Positions 1-7,771 of a DNA stretch of 18,283 bases are shown one piece after another. Origin of the DNA: Thermoplasmata archaeon (lineage in GTDB: Archaea > Thermoplasmatota > Thermoplasmata > Thermoplasmatales > Thermoplasmataceae); assembly GCA_021845325.1 (NCBI GenBank), contig JAKBRR010000009.1:1-18283 (forward strand), given 5' to 3'. Below the pieces are notes generated by a model that saw only the letters and a program-made list of their open reading frames with translations, was not told where the DNA came from and ran no database searches. A program made the translations under genes and the position numbers. Numbering within the stretch: the stretch's first letter is position 1; each line of letters begins with the position of its first letter.

Positions 1-118
1 TATTGTTCTTATCATGTACCCATTTCCACCAGTCAGAACTTTCATCCATTTCGCTCATTCCCATCTCAGACTGAAATCCAGAGAGAGAAAAACCTAATAA
101 AAAATTTTTAGGAAACAT
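1..118 (-). CDS. GH1 family beta-glycosidase/beta-galactosidase, N-terminal fragment
   Basis: Reading the minus strand from an ATG at 118 gives 39 uninterrupted codons that run off the left edge. The translation opens [20 protein letters not shown] and continues with a segment ending [10 protein letters not shown]. This is the characteristic N-terminus of archaeal glycoside hydrolase family 1 enzymes of the Sulfolobus LacS type (F-P-x-x-F-x-x-G-x-S-x-x-G-F-Q-x-E-M-G, then D-W-x-x-W-V-H-D). GH1 enzymes of this type are retaining, usually cytoplasmic, and hydrolyse beta-galactosides, beta-glucosides and beta-fucosides. The catalytic glutamates lie outside the window, so activity cannot be judged. 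A TATA-like T-rich stretch 23-28 nt upstream supports this start as leaderless. The neighbouring GH42 gene and ABC transporter fit a role in oligosaccharide breakdown. Family assignment is strong; exact substrate is unknown. Confidence 0.85.
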   Translation of the reverse strand, partial: MFPKNFLLGFSLSGFQSEMGMSEMDESSDWWKWVHDKNN

Positions 119-140
119 CTAAACTCATAATTTAAAAAAA

Positions 141-146
141 TAAAAA
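141..146 (-). promoter_or_regulatory. TATA-like box of the GH1 gene
   Basis: On the minus strand this reads TTTTTA within a longer A/T-rich run (about 131-146). It lies 23-28 nt before the ATG at 118, the distance expected of an archaeal TATA box in front of a leaderless start. The rest of the 119-334 gap shows no coding sequence; it is A/T rich and presumably also contains the 3' end of the upstream PLP-enzyme transcript. Confidence 0.45.
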
Positions 147-334
147 TGTTTCCACGCAAGCTGTTAGCGGAAGTTGAACTGTTTTTTCATTGTTTTAAAT
201 CTTTCTAGTTAGGTTTTTTTTCAAAATGTTACGGATTTGTTATGTTTGTTAATATTTTATGAGGAGACATTCAATGAAATAGAATATTTTTCATGATATC
301 CTATGAGGCATAATTTCAACTGTTTGGTTCAAAG

Positions 335-1429
335 CTATTCTCTCTTTCCCCTTGCCTCTATTTTTGTTAATATAGGTGATCTGGTTCCTTCGAATATCCA
401 TGAATAGTCCCAAAGATCAGTTGTTGTACAGGAGTGATATGGCAAAAGTAGTATTTTGCTGCCAAAGGAGATATTATTTCCGAAATTCCTGATGACTGTA
501 TGTTCCTCCGACATTGCAGTAACTGTACCTACTACTCCATCCTCGTTTACGGGAACTGGATAAATTCCCTGATCGATGGATACAGATTTATAGCCAGCAT
601 CTAGAACTATTCTCTCACCTTCCTTCATACTCATTACCTGAGTTACGACGCCCATTGATATTTCATCTATGGTACTGAGCCCCATTTCAAGACAGTGAAT
701 GTCATAAAAAACATACGTACCTGGCTGAATTTCTGTTATTTCCTCAACCTTAGACCATAATTCTGCGGTAGGAGTCCCTCCAACTGTAAGCATAGTCACG
801 TTACGATCTTTTTCCTTTAGCGACTTAAATATTCCAGAAATTATCTGTCCTTCCGATGCAACCATTCTCTCCCTTTGTAGAGGATTCCTATCGTTAATAT
901 GGCCATCGTATACCATTAAACCAACGACCTTTATGTTTTCAAAATTCTTGCAATATGAATGAAACTCCAGTACCTTTTCCGGTTCAATACCACATCTATT
1001 CATTCCTGTATCCACATCAATTACTACTGGTATTGACAGATCAAAACAACTTGCCATTTTCGAAAGGTTTTCAGTGCCTTCACCACTATCAACAGCAACT
1101 ATTATACTGCAACCTCTTGCAGCTAGTTTTGCAATTCTATAACATTTCCTTTGATCTACAACCTCGTTACTGATCAAAATTTGAGAGATGCCACCTTCAA
1201 ACATGATCTCTGCTTCGGATACCTTCTGAACACATATTCCTGAAGCCCCTTCTGATATTTGCAACCTTGAAATAAATGGTATTTTATGAGTTTTAGAATG
1301 AGGCCTAAGGGCTTTGTTAGAATTTTCAGCTATCTTCTGGAACTTTTCAATATTTTTCCTGGCTTGATTTAGGTCAATTACCATGAATGGTGTTTCAGCA
1401 TTTATTGAAAATGATCTACCGATGTCCAT
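335..1429 (-). CDS. D-threonine aldolase / D-serine dehydratase family PLP enzyme
   Basis: This 364-residue protein belongs to the fold-type III (alanine-racemase-like) PLP enzymes that include D-threonine aldolase, D-serine dehydratase (DSD1) and beta-hydroxyaspartate aldolase. The N-terminal TIM-barrel domain carries RPHSKTHK at residues 42-49, where K46 is the expected Schiff-base lysine. The phosphate-binding GGTPT motif is at 217-221. The C-terminal beta domain has the metal-binding His-x-Cys pair (YHSC, H332 and C334) typical of these metal-activated enzymes. Length is normal for the family. Aldolase and dehydratase cannot be separated by motif alone. The divergently transcribed neighbour is RidA, which removes the reactive enamine made by Ser/Thr dehydratases, and this favours a dehydratase-type reaction (D-Ser or D-Thr to 2-oxoacid and ammonia). 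The ATG at 1429 is 22-28 nt from a TATA box, so the transcript is probably leaderless. Family certain; substrate inferred. Confidence 0.85.
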   Translation of the reverse strand: MDIGRSFSINAETPFMVIDLNQARKNIEKFQKIAENSNKALRPHSKTHKIPFISRLQISEGASGICVQKVSEAEIMFEGGISQILISNEVVDQRKCYRIAKLAARGCSIIVAVDSGEGTENLSKMASCFDLSIPVVIDVDTGMNRCGIEPEKVLEFHSYCKNFENIKVVGLMVYDGHINDRNPLQRERMVASEGQIISGIFKSLKEKDRNVTMLTVGGTPTAELWSKVEEITEIQPGTYVFYDIHCLEMGLSTIDEISMGVVTQVMSMKEGERIVLDAGYKSVSIDQGIYPVPVNEDGVVGTVTAMSEEHTVIRNFGNNISFGSKILLLPYHSCTTTDLWDYSWIFEGTRSPILTKIEARGKRE

Positions 1430-1448
1430 ATCCCATCGAGTTAATTAA

Positions 1449-1458
1449 TGTATAATAA
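1449..1458. promoter_or_regulatory. Shared TATA box between divergent PLP-enzyme and ridA genes
   Basis: The sequence TATAATA (1451-1457) reads TATTATA on the other strand. It lies 21-27 nt before the RidA ATG at 1478 and 22-28 nt before the PLP-enzyme ATG at 1429, so its centre is almost exactly midway between the two starts. Both distances are right for leaderless archaeal promoters. The inter-start gap is only 48 nt, so the two promoters must overlap physically. Confidence 0.5.
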
Positions 1459-1477
1459 CATACGCAAATATGGTAGA

Positions 1478-1837
1478 ATGAATAGATCCGTTATAGTAGA
1501 GGGTATGACAAGAGGTGGATACTATGCACACGCTGTAATTTCAGGTGATTATGTATTCATATCAGGGCAGACTGGAATAGACGGCAGCAAAAAAAGGGAC
1601 TTCAGTTCTCAGTTTAAAACTGCCATGAATCGTTTAATAAAGATATCTGAAGATACAGGAAAATCCATTAAAGATATTGTTAAGGTCAATGTATATCTTA
1701 AGAATGGATCTTTCTTAAGTGCCATGAATGATTTGTTCCGAGAATATTTCGAAGAAATTTTACCAGCTAGAACCACGCTTATTACTGAGTTTGTATCTGA
1801 AGATATCTTAGTTGAGATAGATGCGATTCTTCATTAG
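1478..1837 (+). CDS. ridA: RidA/YjgF/YER057c/UK114 family enamine/imine deaminase
   Basis: This protein of 119 residues is the normal RidA length. Members are small homotrimeric cytosolic enzymes that hydrolyse reactive enamines/imines such as 2-aminoacrylate, formed by PLP-dependent dehydratases, to 2-oxoacids and ammonia. Seen here are the N-terminal G-Y-x-x-A-V region (residues 14-20), the VFISGQTGID strand (26-35), the VNVYLKNG helix-strand junction (70-77) and the PARTT motif (97-101), whose R98 aligns with the catalytic, carboxylate-binding arginine. An in-frame ATG exists 10 codons earlier at 1448, but it would start inside the TATA box and add residues not seen in the family. ATG 1478 is therefore preferred and is probably leaderless. 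Divergent from, and probably co-regulated with, the PLP enzyme whose product it would detoxify. Family assignment is firm. Confidence 0.87.
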   Translation: MNRSVIVEGMTRGGYYAHAVISGDYVFISGQTGIDGSKKRDFSSQFKTAMNRLIKISEDTGKSIKDIVKVNVYLKNGSFLSAMNDLFREYFEEILPARTTLITEFVSEDILVEIDAILH

Positions 1838-1838
1838 A

Positions 1839-1858
1839 TTTAATCAACAAAGATTAAA
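1839..1858 (+). terminator. Putative 3' hairpin after ridA
   Basis: A perfect 7-bp stem (TTTAATC / GATTAAA) with a 6-nt loop begins 2 nt after the ridA stop codon. No strong T-run follows, so it may be a transcript-end or stability hairpin rather than a classic terminator. The remainder of 1859-2059 is the promoter region of the GH42 gene. Confidence 0.25.
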
Positions 1859-2030
1859 GATTTACAGTTTAATTGACCGCGATGTTAGCAGATAGTTCAC
1901 TTCGATGATTATTGAGAAGACATATTCATCAAGTATTGTCAATTGATGCTATTATAATACTATTCTATTTCGTAACTTATCAATTCCACCATCCTGTGGT
2001 CATATTGAGTATAAAGTGCTATTGAAATTA

Positions 2031-2038
2031 TTTTTATA
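2031..2038 (+). promoter_or_regulatory. TATA box of the GH42 gene
   Basis: TTTTTATA lies 22-29 nt before the ATG at 2060, with no Shine-Dalgarno-like sequence between them. This is the pattern of a leaderless archaeal transcript and supports that start. Confidence 0.5.
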
Positions 2039-2059
2039 CTCGTTATAGCTAAAGTCACT

Positions 2060-4225
2060 ATGAAAGACGAAGAGTTTTTTCCTGTTGGAATCTGGTACAA
2101 TGGATCATTGTCCAGACCTCCAATGATGCCAAGAAAGAGTGAGGATGCAGAAAGAATAAAAAAGGACCTCGAAAACCTGAAGAATCTTGGTTTCAACACT
2201 TTAAAGTATTGGGTTGACTGGGCAACGTGTAACCCAGAAGAGGAGGAATTCGATTTTGTACAGGTGGAGAAATTCCTCAGTACAGCAGACGAATACAAAT
2301 TTAAAGTTATAATACAGATATATCTTGATTCGGCCCCAAACTGGATAGCTAGAAACTATCCAGATTCACTATTTACAGCTCAAAGTGGGCATATGGTAGA
2401 ATCGCAGGCTTCGCCAGGTTACTCATTGGACCACCCTAATGTAAGAGAACGAGCAGGGCGTTTTCTTGAAGAACTAGCTAAAATTTCAATAAAACATGAA
2501 AGTCTATGGGCGTGGGATGTGTGGAGTGAGCCGCATATTGTGAACTGGTCATGGTTCGACTATATGGGACCTGAACCATGGTTCGATTATAATGAACATT
2601 CAAGGAAGAGGTTCATCGAATGGCTGAAACAAAAATACAAGAGCATACAAAAACTCAATGAAACCTGGTACAGAACATATTCTGGATGGGACGAAGTGAG
2701 GATTCCGAAATATGTTACGCTTTCAACTTTTCAGGACATTATGGACTGGCAGATGTTCACTGTGAATAAAATGAAAGAGGATCTTGCTTTCAGAGTAAAG
2801 CACATAAGGAATATTGACACTAAAAATATAATTTCCAGTCACTCTGCTATAACTTCTACAATGACTTCAATTATGGATTGGGGAGCAAATGGAGATGACT
2901 GGGAAATGGCAAAGGAGGTTGATTCGTGGGGTACTTCATTTTATCCTGCTCATATAGGTTCTGAAAACCCTTACGATCCTTCAGTAATGGGTCTGTTCCT
3001 AGACGCTTCAAGGAGTTCATGCGAGTTTTTGGAAAAGCCATTCTGGATAGGAGAACTCCAATGTGGGCAGGCTGTAGAAGGGTTAAAATTTGGTATCCAG
3101 GTTGGTGCAAGGGAAGTTTCAAAATGGGCATGGACGTGCATTTCATATGGTGCCAAGGGTTTATTCTTCTACGCATTCTATCCAATGAGCTGTGGAGAGG
3201 AAATTTCTGGTTTTGGATTGGTAGATAGTTCTGGAAATAATAATGAGCGCTCATTAAGCGCTGGAAAAGTGGCGAAATATATTTCCAACAATTATGAGCT
3301 TTTCCTTAACTCAAAACCTGAAGAAGCGAAAGTAGCTATATTGTACAGTGTAGATGTCGGAGGGATGATTTGGGCTTTGAGAGCAAATCACGGAGAGTTT
3401 ACTCAGTCTCTGAAGGGGATATACAGAATCTTATTTGAGGAAAATCTTCCTGTTGACTTTATAAATTCCAATAACCTTGATGTCGAACGTTTGAAAAAAT
3501 ATGAAATGATTTTTGCACCAATGCTCTTTGTTGTTGACGATAGTCTCGTCAATTTGCTAAAAGAATATGTTAAAGGAGGCGGAGTTCTGGTATCAGAATT
3601 CAGACCTGGATGGTCAAACAAGGAGGGAGTGTTTAGTGGAACTATACCTGGTTACCATATGGATGAACTATTTGGTTCAGTAGAACATTCAGTGATAACA
3701 TCAAAGGAGATGGATATTAAGTTGGAACGAAACGGCAATGAGTTTCTTTTACGAGATTCTATTGTGGAAGTTCTTAAAACAAAAACTTCTGAGCCCATCC
3801 TTTCCATGCCTACAGGTGAAGTTATAGCAACTTCCAATGCATATGGAAAGGGAAAAGCGGTCTTTATAGGTGCTAATTTATCCCGTTATTATGAAAAGTA
3901 TAAGGAGAATATCATCGGAGATTTCATGAAAGAATTGATTCCCACTGAGATAAAGAGAAGTAGTGAATTTTTAGTCAACAAGAAAGAAGTACATATTAAA
4001 GTCCGGCATACCGCTAACGAAACATTGTTATTTGTCCTAAACACTAAGAATCATAGCTTGAGTGATGTTAGAATAACTTATGATAAATCCAAATGTAATA
4101 GTTTCATGGTAGACTCGATTAGCGATGAAAGCACTTTGTTAATAGAAAAAAATGACAAACAGATTTCTGTTTTGATGGGTTTATTACCTTCAGAGTTAAA
4201 AGTTCTCAGGTTTCATGAGGCTTAA
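2060..4225 (+). CDS. GH42-like beta-galactosidase (clan GH-A)
   Basis: This 721-residue protein is slightly longer than typical GH42 enzymes (about 640-700). The N-terminal TIM barrel (about 5-390) has the family pattern: FFPVGIWYNG, then a helix and LGFNTLKYWVDWA, SAPNW at 91-95, and a central WAWDVWSEP (150-158) in which E157 is the candidate acid/base. KPFWIGELQ (326-334) supplies E332 as candidate nucleophile. Their spacing of 175 residues is close to that of characterised GH42 enzymes. A trimerisation-like middle domain follows (about 405-620, from AKVAILYS through GGGVLVSEF and AYGKGKAVFIG), then a small beta domain to the C-terminus. No signal peptide or membrane helix is visible, so it is probably cytoplasmic and acts on imported beta-galactosides. 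The residue before the acid/base is Ser rather than the usual clan Asn. Assignment to GH42 or a close relative is confident; the true substrate is not. Confidence 0.82.
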   Translation: MKDEEFFPVGIWYNGSLSRPPMMPRKSEDAERIKKDLENLKNLGFNTLKYWVDWATCNPEEEEFDFVQVEKFLSTADEYKFKVIIQIYLDSAPNWIARNYPDSLFTAQSGHMVESQASPGYSLDHPNVRERAGRFLEELAKISIKHESLWAWDVWSEPHIVNWSWFDYMGPEPWFDYNEHSRKRFIEWLKQKYKSIQKLNETWYRTYSGWDEVRIPKYVTLSTFQDIMDWQMFTVNKMKEDLAFRVKHIRNIDTKNIISSHSAITSTMTSIMDWGANGDDWEMAKEVDSWGTSFYPAHIGSENPYDPSVMGLFLDASRSSCEFLEKPFWIGELQCGQAVEGLKFGIQVGAREVSKWAWTCISYGAKGLFFYAFYPMSCGEEISGFGLVDSSGNNNERSLSAGKVAKYISNNYELFLNSKPEEAKVAILYSVDVGGMIWALRANHGEFTQSLKGIYRILFEENLPVDFINSNNLDVERLKKYEMIFAPMLFVVDDSLVNLLKEYVKGGGVLVSEFRPGWSNKEGVFSGTIPGYHMDELFGSVEHSVITSKEMDIKLERNGNEFLLRDSIVEVLKTKTSEPILSMPTGEVIATSNAYGKGKAVFIGANLSRYYEKYKENIIGDFMKELIPTEIKRSSEFLVNKKEVHIKVRHTANETLLFVLNTKNHSLSDVRITYDKSKCNSFMVDSISDESTLLIEKNDKQISVLMGLLPSELKVLRFHEA

Positions 4226-4312
4226 AAAACCACATATTTTTAAAATAATACGAAAAAATACTATTGTAAAAAATTAGTTAAAAAAAGTAAAAGTATCAAG
4301 AAAGGATTTGTT
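4226..4312. terminator. A/T-rich convergent termination region
   Basis: This 87-nt gap lies between the convergent GH42 and binding-protein genes. It holds several T-runs on the plus strand (around 4236-4240 and beyond 4310) and runs of six to seven A (T on the minus strand) near 4252-4288. Archaeal termination commonly uses T-rich tracts without a hairpin, so this probably ends both transcripts. No gene is seen. Confidence 0.4.
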
Positions 4313-6298
4313 TTATTTTTCTTCTTCCTCCTTTTCTTCCTTTTCCCTCACTTTCTTGTGTTTCTTTGAAGTCATGACGCCAGCAACTCCTCCGATCACT
4401 ACGACTGCTGCTACTACTCCAGCGATCACATATAGATATAGATCACTTGAGGATGTGGTTGTTTTTGTAGATACTAGAGGATGGACTACCCAGAGTGTTC
4501 CATACCAGAAGTCTGGCTGTACAAGTGCCTGGGTGTTCCAGAGGCCTGTGTGATTCGTTGCATTGCCCCAGTAATAGGAGTTAGATGCATCTACAGTGTT
4601 TTCTTCAACGAATAAAGGCAGTATTGGTACTGTGCTTGATATCAAGCTAGATGCCTCTTGAATGTATTTGTTTGATGAGGCAGAGTACTCTGGTGTCATT
4701 ATAGATTCATTAAACAGCTTAGAAAGTGTAGAATAATCGTAGTTCTGCATACCGAATGAGTCCTTGTAGTTTGTGTGGTAGCCTGCTGTCGTGTTATCAG
4801 ATACTATGATCGCATCTATTGTCGCTGTTGGTAATGGCGGAAATCCACTGTAATCAATTGAAACTGCCACGCTCCATCCAGTGGAACTGTCTTCAGTAAG
4901 TGGGTAAAAACTGGTACTTGATATTGATACTATATCCGCTTTGAATCCTGCTGCTTCCCACTGATCACTCAATTCTACGGATGTTGAGAGATCTCCAAAT
5001 CCTAGTTGTGTCGTTGTTATATTGATAGTTACAGGTTTTCCGTAACATGGAAGTTGTGAGTTGTTGTATACATACAGTCCATAGTTTGGTGTGCCTTTCT
5101 GTTTATCCATCATTATTCCTATTTGATTGAGAAGTGCATTTGCCTTCTGTACATTGTATGTGTAGTTGTTAACTGATGACGGGTTAATTCCAACTGATTC
5201 ATCCAGTGATGGAATCATTCCATTATACTGTGCCATTGAGGCATTTGCATAATCTACGATACTTGTTAGTGCTGACCTGTTTGTGAGATATGCAAGAGCC
5301 TGCCTGAACTGTGTTGTGTTATATGGCCACTGCTTAAGGTTGTATACAGCAGACATATAGCCTGCAGGTTCTATCTGGTATGTTGTTGCTCCTGCTACTC
5401 CTGCAAATTCAGGCTTGACTATGGTATTATATGCACCCATGTCCCACATTGCATCTATCTCACCGCTTCTCATTCCTGCTGACATGGAAGATGCTGAAGA
5501 AAATATCCTTACTGAGAGTGAACTCATCCGGGGTGCTCCCCTGTAATAGTACTTGTTCGCCTGGAATATGATCGGATTTATACCTGCAGTGTAGTTTGTT
5601 ATCACAAATGGTCCGTCTGCAACGATGTTCTTGAAATTAGCAAATGTATCAAGCGACTTGCCTATAACCGCATGAACATTTGGATCGAGTGGATGGAACG
5701 TCTGGTATGGCACAAGATATGAGTTGGTATCTGTAACCCACTCTATCATGAAATTTGGTTCAGGTGAACTTGTTACTACATTAACCGTTGTTGAATTTAT
5801 GATAGTTATAGAAGAGACATTAAGACTTGAAATTTCTCCTGTCTGGTTATATAGGGCAAGACTTATCCAAAGATCAGATGAGTTCAGAGGAGACCCATTG
5901 TCCCATTTCAGGTTCTTCTTCAAGGTAAGGTTCCATGATTCATATGTTTTATTGTGCGTATAGTAATGGGCCAGTACAGGCTCCAGATATGGCTGAGGTG
6001 CAAACTCATAGGCTTCAAAGGGAAGGTAAAGCATTGAAGTGAAATAATAGTTAGACACTGGCGAAAAATAGTTCAGACTAGATACCACTATGGAACTTAC
6101 CAGCCCAATACTGATCATCTGGGATGATGATGCTTCTGGATCTGCAGTCTGGGTGCTTCCATTTTGTAAATGAGGTGTGCTTGTGTAATATGATGTTATG
6201 CCAAACAATCCTCCGGACGCGACAAAAATTCCTACAATTAACAGGGCAAGGACAATACGATACCCTGATTTCCTATTTGCTTCTTTTTTTCGATTCAT
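4313..6298 (-). CDS. ABC transporter solute-binding protein, SBP_bac_5 (Dpp/Opp) family
   Basis: This 661-residue extracytoplasmic binding protein has a basic N-terminus followed by a hydrophobic helix (about 13-35) that acts as signal peptide or anchor. The binding domain follows (about 60-600) with family features such as NLKWDNGSPLNSSDLWISL, YNLKQWPYNTTQFRQALAYL and LLNQIG. Near the C-terminus is a Ser/Thr-rich linker, a second membrane helix (DLYLYVIAGVVAAVVVIGGV region) and a very basic then acidic tail ending KEEKEEEEK. A C-terminal anchor is common in archaeal binding proteins of this class, several of which bind oligosaccharides rather than peptides. Many Asn-x-Ser/Thr sequons fit surface N-glycosylation. 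It is transcribed alone, about 5 kb from a permease/ATPase operon that lacks a binding protein, and is the obvious partner. Family certain; ligand unknown. Confidence 0.88.
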   Translation of the reverse strand: MNRKKEANRKSGYRIVLALLIVGIFVASGGLFGITSYYTSTPHLQNGSTQTADPEASSSQMISIGLVSSIVVSSLNYFSPVSNYYFTSMLYLPFEAYEFAPQPYLEPVLAHYYTHNKTYESWNLTLKKNLKWDNGSPLNSSDLWISLALYNQTGEISSLNVSSITIINSTTVNVVTSSPEPNFMIEWVTDTNSYLVPYQTFHPLDPNVHAVIGKSLDTFANFKNIVADGPFVITNYTAGINPIIFQANKYYYRGAPRMSSLSVRIFSSASSMSAGMRSGEIDAMWDMGAYNTIVKPEFAGVAGATTYQIEPAGYMSAVYNLKQWPYNTTQFRQALAYLTNRSALTSIVDYANASMAQYNGMIPSLDESVGINPSSVNNYTYNVQKANALLNQIGIMMDKQKGTPNYGLYVYNNSQLPCYGKPVTINITTTQLGFGDLSTSVELSDQWEAAGFKADIVSISSTSFYPLTEDSSTGWSVAVSIDYSGFPPLPTATIDAIIVSDNTTAGYHTNYKDSFGMQNYDYSTLSKLFNESIMTPEYSASSNKYIQEASSLISSTVPILPLFVEENTVDASNSYYWGNATNHTGLWNTQALVQPDFWYGTLWVVHPLVSTKTTTSSSDLYLYVIAGVVAAVVVIGGVAGVMTSKKHKKVREKEEKEEEEK

Positions 6299-6320
6299 CT
6301 CAAACTTATTGGAATGACAT

Positions 6321-6330
6321 TATTTATATT
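6321..6330 (-). promoter_or_regulatory. TATA box of the solute-binding protein gene
   Basis: On the minus strand the sequence is AATATAAATA, 23-32 nt before the ATG at 6298. This is one of the best TATA boxes in the window and fits a strong leaderless transcript, as expected for an abundant binding protein. A 10-bp palindrome (AACTTAAGTT, 6427-6436) lies about 100 nt further upstream. Confidence 0.55.
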
Positions 6331-6510
6331 TTTTGAACATATGAAATTTACTTAAATACATAGAAGAATTCTAGAACCAGTTATCTAAAATCGATGGAGA
6401 TAAAAGTATTAAGCGTCAATATTAACAACTTAAGTTAAACAAACAATTCACATCTTCACCTGATGAAGGAAAAAAGGTCGAATAGGTAAATAAATCTATA
6501 TGGAGTGGCT

Positions 6511-7536
6511 TTAAACTTGCATGCCAGAGAGTGAGTTAAGTTCATTCATTTCATCATTACTTAGACTTACTTCCATAGAAAGGATGTTTTCCTCCAAATG
6601 ATGGACATCCGTTGCACCGAGAATTGGGACTATCTTTATGCCAAGTTTGGACTGCATTTTAAGTATCCATGCAAGTGAGAGTTGAGACATTGAAATATCA
6701 TGGTTTTTTGCTAATTCATAGACTGCTGATACCTTTTCTTTTGTTTCTTTTATTGTCTTTTCAAAACTCTTCGTGTAAGTCGCTCTGGTACCACTTGGTA
6801 TTTGGCTAATATATTTGCCTGTGAGTATGCCCTCAGCAAGCGGGACATATGCCAGTAAGACCATGTTGTTATCAAGTGCAATTTTAGCTTTTTCCTTTTC
6901 AAATTCCCTATCTAGTATATTATATGACTCTTGCATTGTTGAAAACGTCTCCCATCCCATATTATGAGAAATTTCAATCATTTTTCTAGTCATTAATGGG
7001 GAGTGGTTGCTGGTTCCCGTATAATGTACCAAACCTCTGTGGACAAGGTCATTCAATATATCCACTGTTTCCTTTGGAGGGGTCATGTTATCTTCCCAAT
7101 GAATCTGGTATAGGTCAATGTAATCAGTCCTGAGTCTCCTTAGACTTTCACGAACCTGCCATGTAATGTGTTTTCTTGAGAGACCTCCACCATTTGGAAA
7201 AGATGCGACCTCTGCCCTGACTTTAGTAGCGATTACAACAGATTCCCTCTCTATTTCCTGTAAATAGCTCCCTAGAATCTTCTCTGCATTTCCAGAGTGC
7301 TCTGGATGAGCATCAGTCTCACTTATGGTACCGTGATATGTATTTGCAGTGTCAAAGAAATTGATACCAAGATCAACAGCCTTTTGGAAAATTTTCCTTG
7401 TTTTTTCCGCATCAACCATATATATTCCATCTTCATATTTTTCATTGGATGGTGGTAGGTGCCATGTTCCTAATGCAAACTGGGATACCTGCATACCTCC
7501 TATCCCTAAATATTTCATGTTCATACATTTCTTCAT
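6511..7536 (-). CDS. Aldo/keto reductase family oxidoreductase
   Basis: This TIM-barrel NAD(P)H-dependent oxidoreductase of the AKR superfamily has 341 residues. The complete catalytic tetrad is visible: D62 and Y67 in FFDTANTYHG, K105 in VIATKV and H146 in YQIHWED. Downstream signatures are RLRTDYIDLYQIHW, GLVHYTGTSNHS, the PLAEGILTGKY segment typical of the AKR potassium-channel/YajO-like branch, and the NADP-binding end IVPILGATDVHHLEENI. The first ATG gives a short MKKCMN extension. The codon-7 ATG at 7518 gives MKYLGIGGMQVSQ, which matches the usual family start better, and an ATG at 7524 also exists, so the start is uncertain. It may reduce sugars or sugar-derived aldehydes given the neighbouring glycosidases, but specificity in this family cannot be read from sequence. 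It stands alone, divergent from the MFS gene. Confidence 0.88.
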   Translation of the reverse strand: MKKCMNMKYLGIGGMQVSQFALGTWHLPPSNEKYEDGIYMVDAEKTRKIFQKAVDLGINFFDTANTYHGTISETDAHPEHSGNAEKILGSYLQEIERESVVIATKVRAEVASFPNGGGLSRKHITWQVRESLRRLRTDYIDLYQIHWEDNMTPPKETVDILNDLVHRGLVHYTGTSNHSPLMTRKMIEISHNMGWETFSTMQESYNILDREFEKEKAKIALDNNMVLLAYVPLAEGILTGKYISQIPSGTRATYTKSFEKTIKETKEKVSAVYELAKNHDISMSQLSLAWILKMQSKLGIKIVPILGATDVHHLEENILSMEVSLSNDEMNELNSLSGMQV

Positions 7537-7771
7537 AATGCATTTGCATTTAAGGATTTCTATTACATATCAATTTACTGTTCGTATAAAAAATGACCCT
7601 AGAATTTTCATAGAAGAAATATCCCACAAAATGTGCTTTGAAATGACTATTAGAATTTTTTTTCCATCAAGTGTTCAAAATAATACAACTTCAAAATTCC
7701 AATTCTCAGTAATCATTGCTAGAATGTTTCCACTTGAAAATGTTTTTCTATGCATATGGATACCATCTTAA

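Noticed and set aside
1448..1477. Ten-residue N-terminal extension of RidA from ATG 1448
   Set aside because: This start would lie immediately upstream of and overlap the best TATA box and adds residues absent from RidA proteins; ATG 1478 fits family length and leaderless spacing.
7349..7771. 140-codon plus-strand ORF overlapping the aldo/keto reductase start and the following gap
   Set aside because: About half is antisense to a clear catalytic-domain gene, the product matches nothing recognisable, and there is no promoter or ribosome-binding signal.
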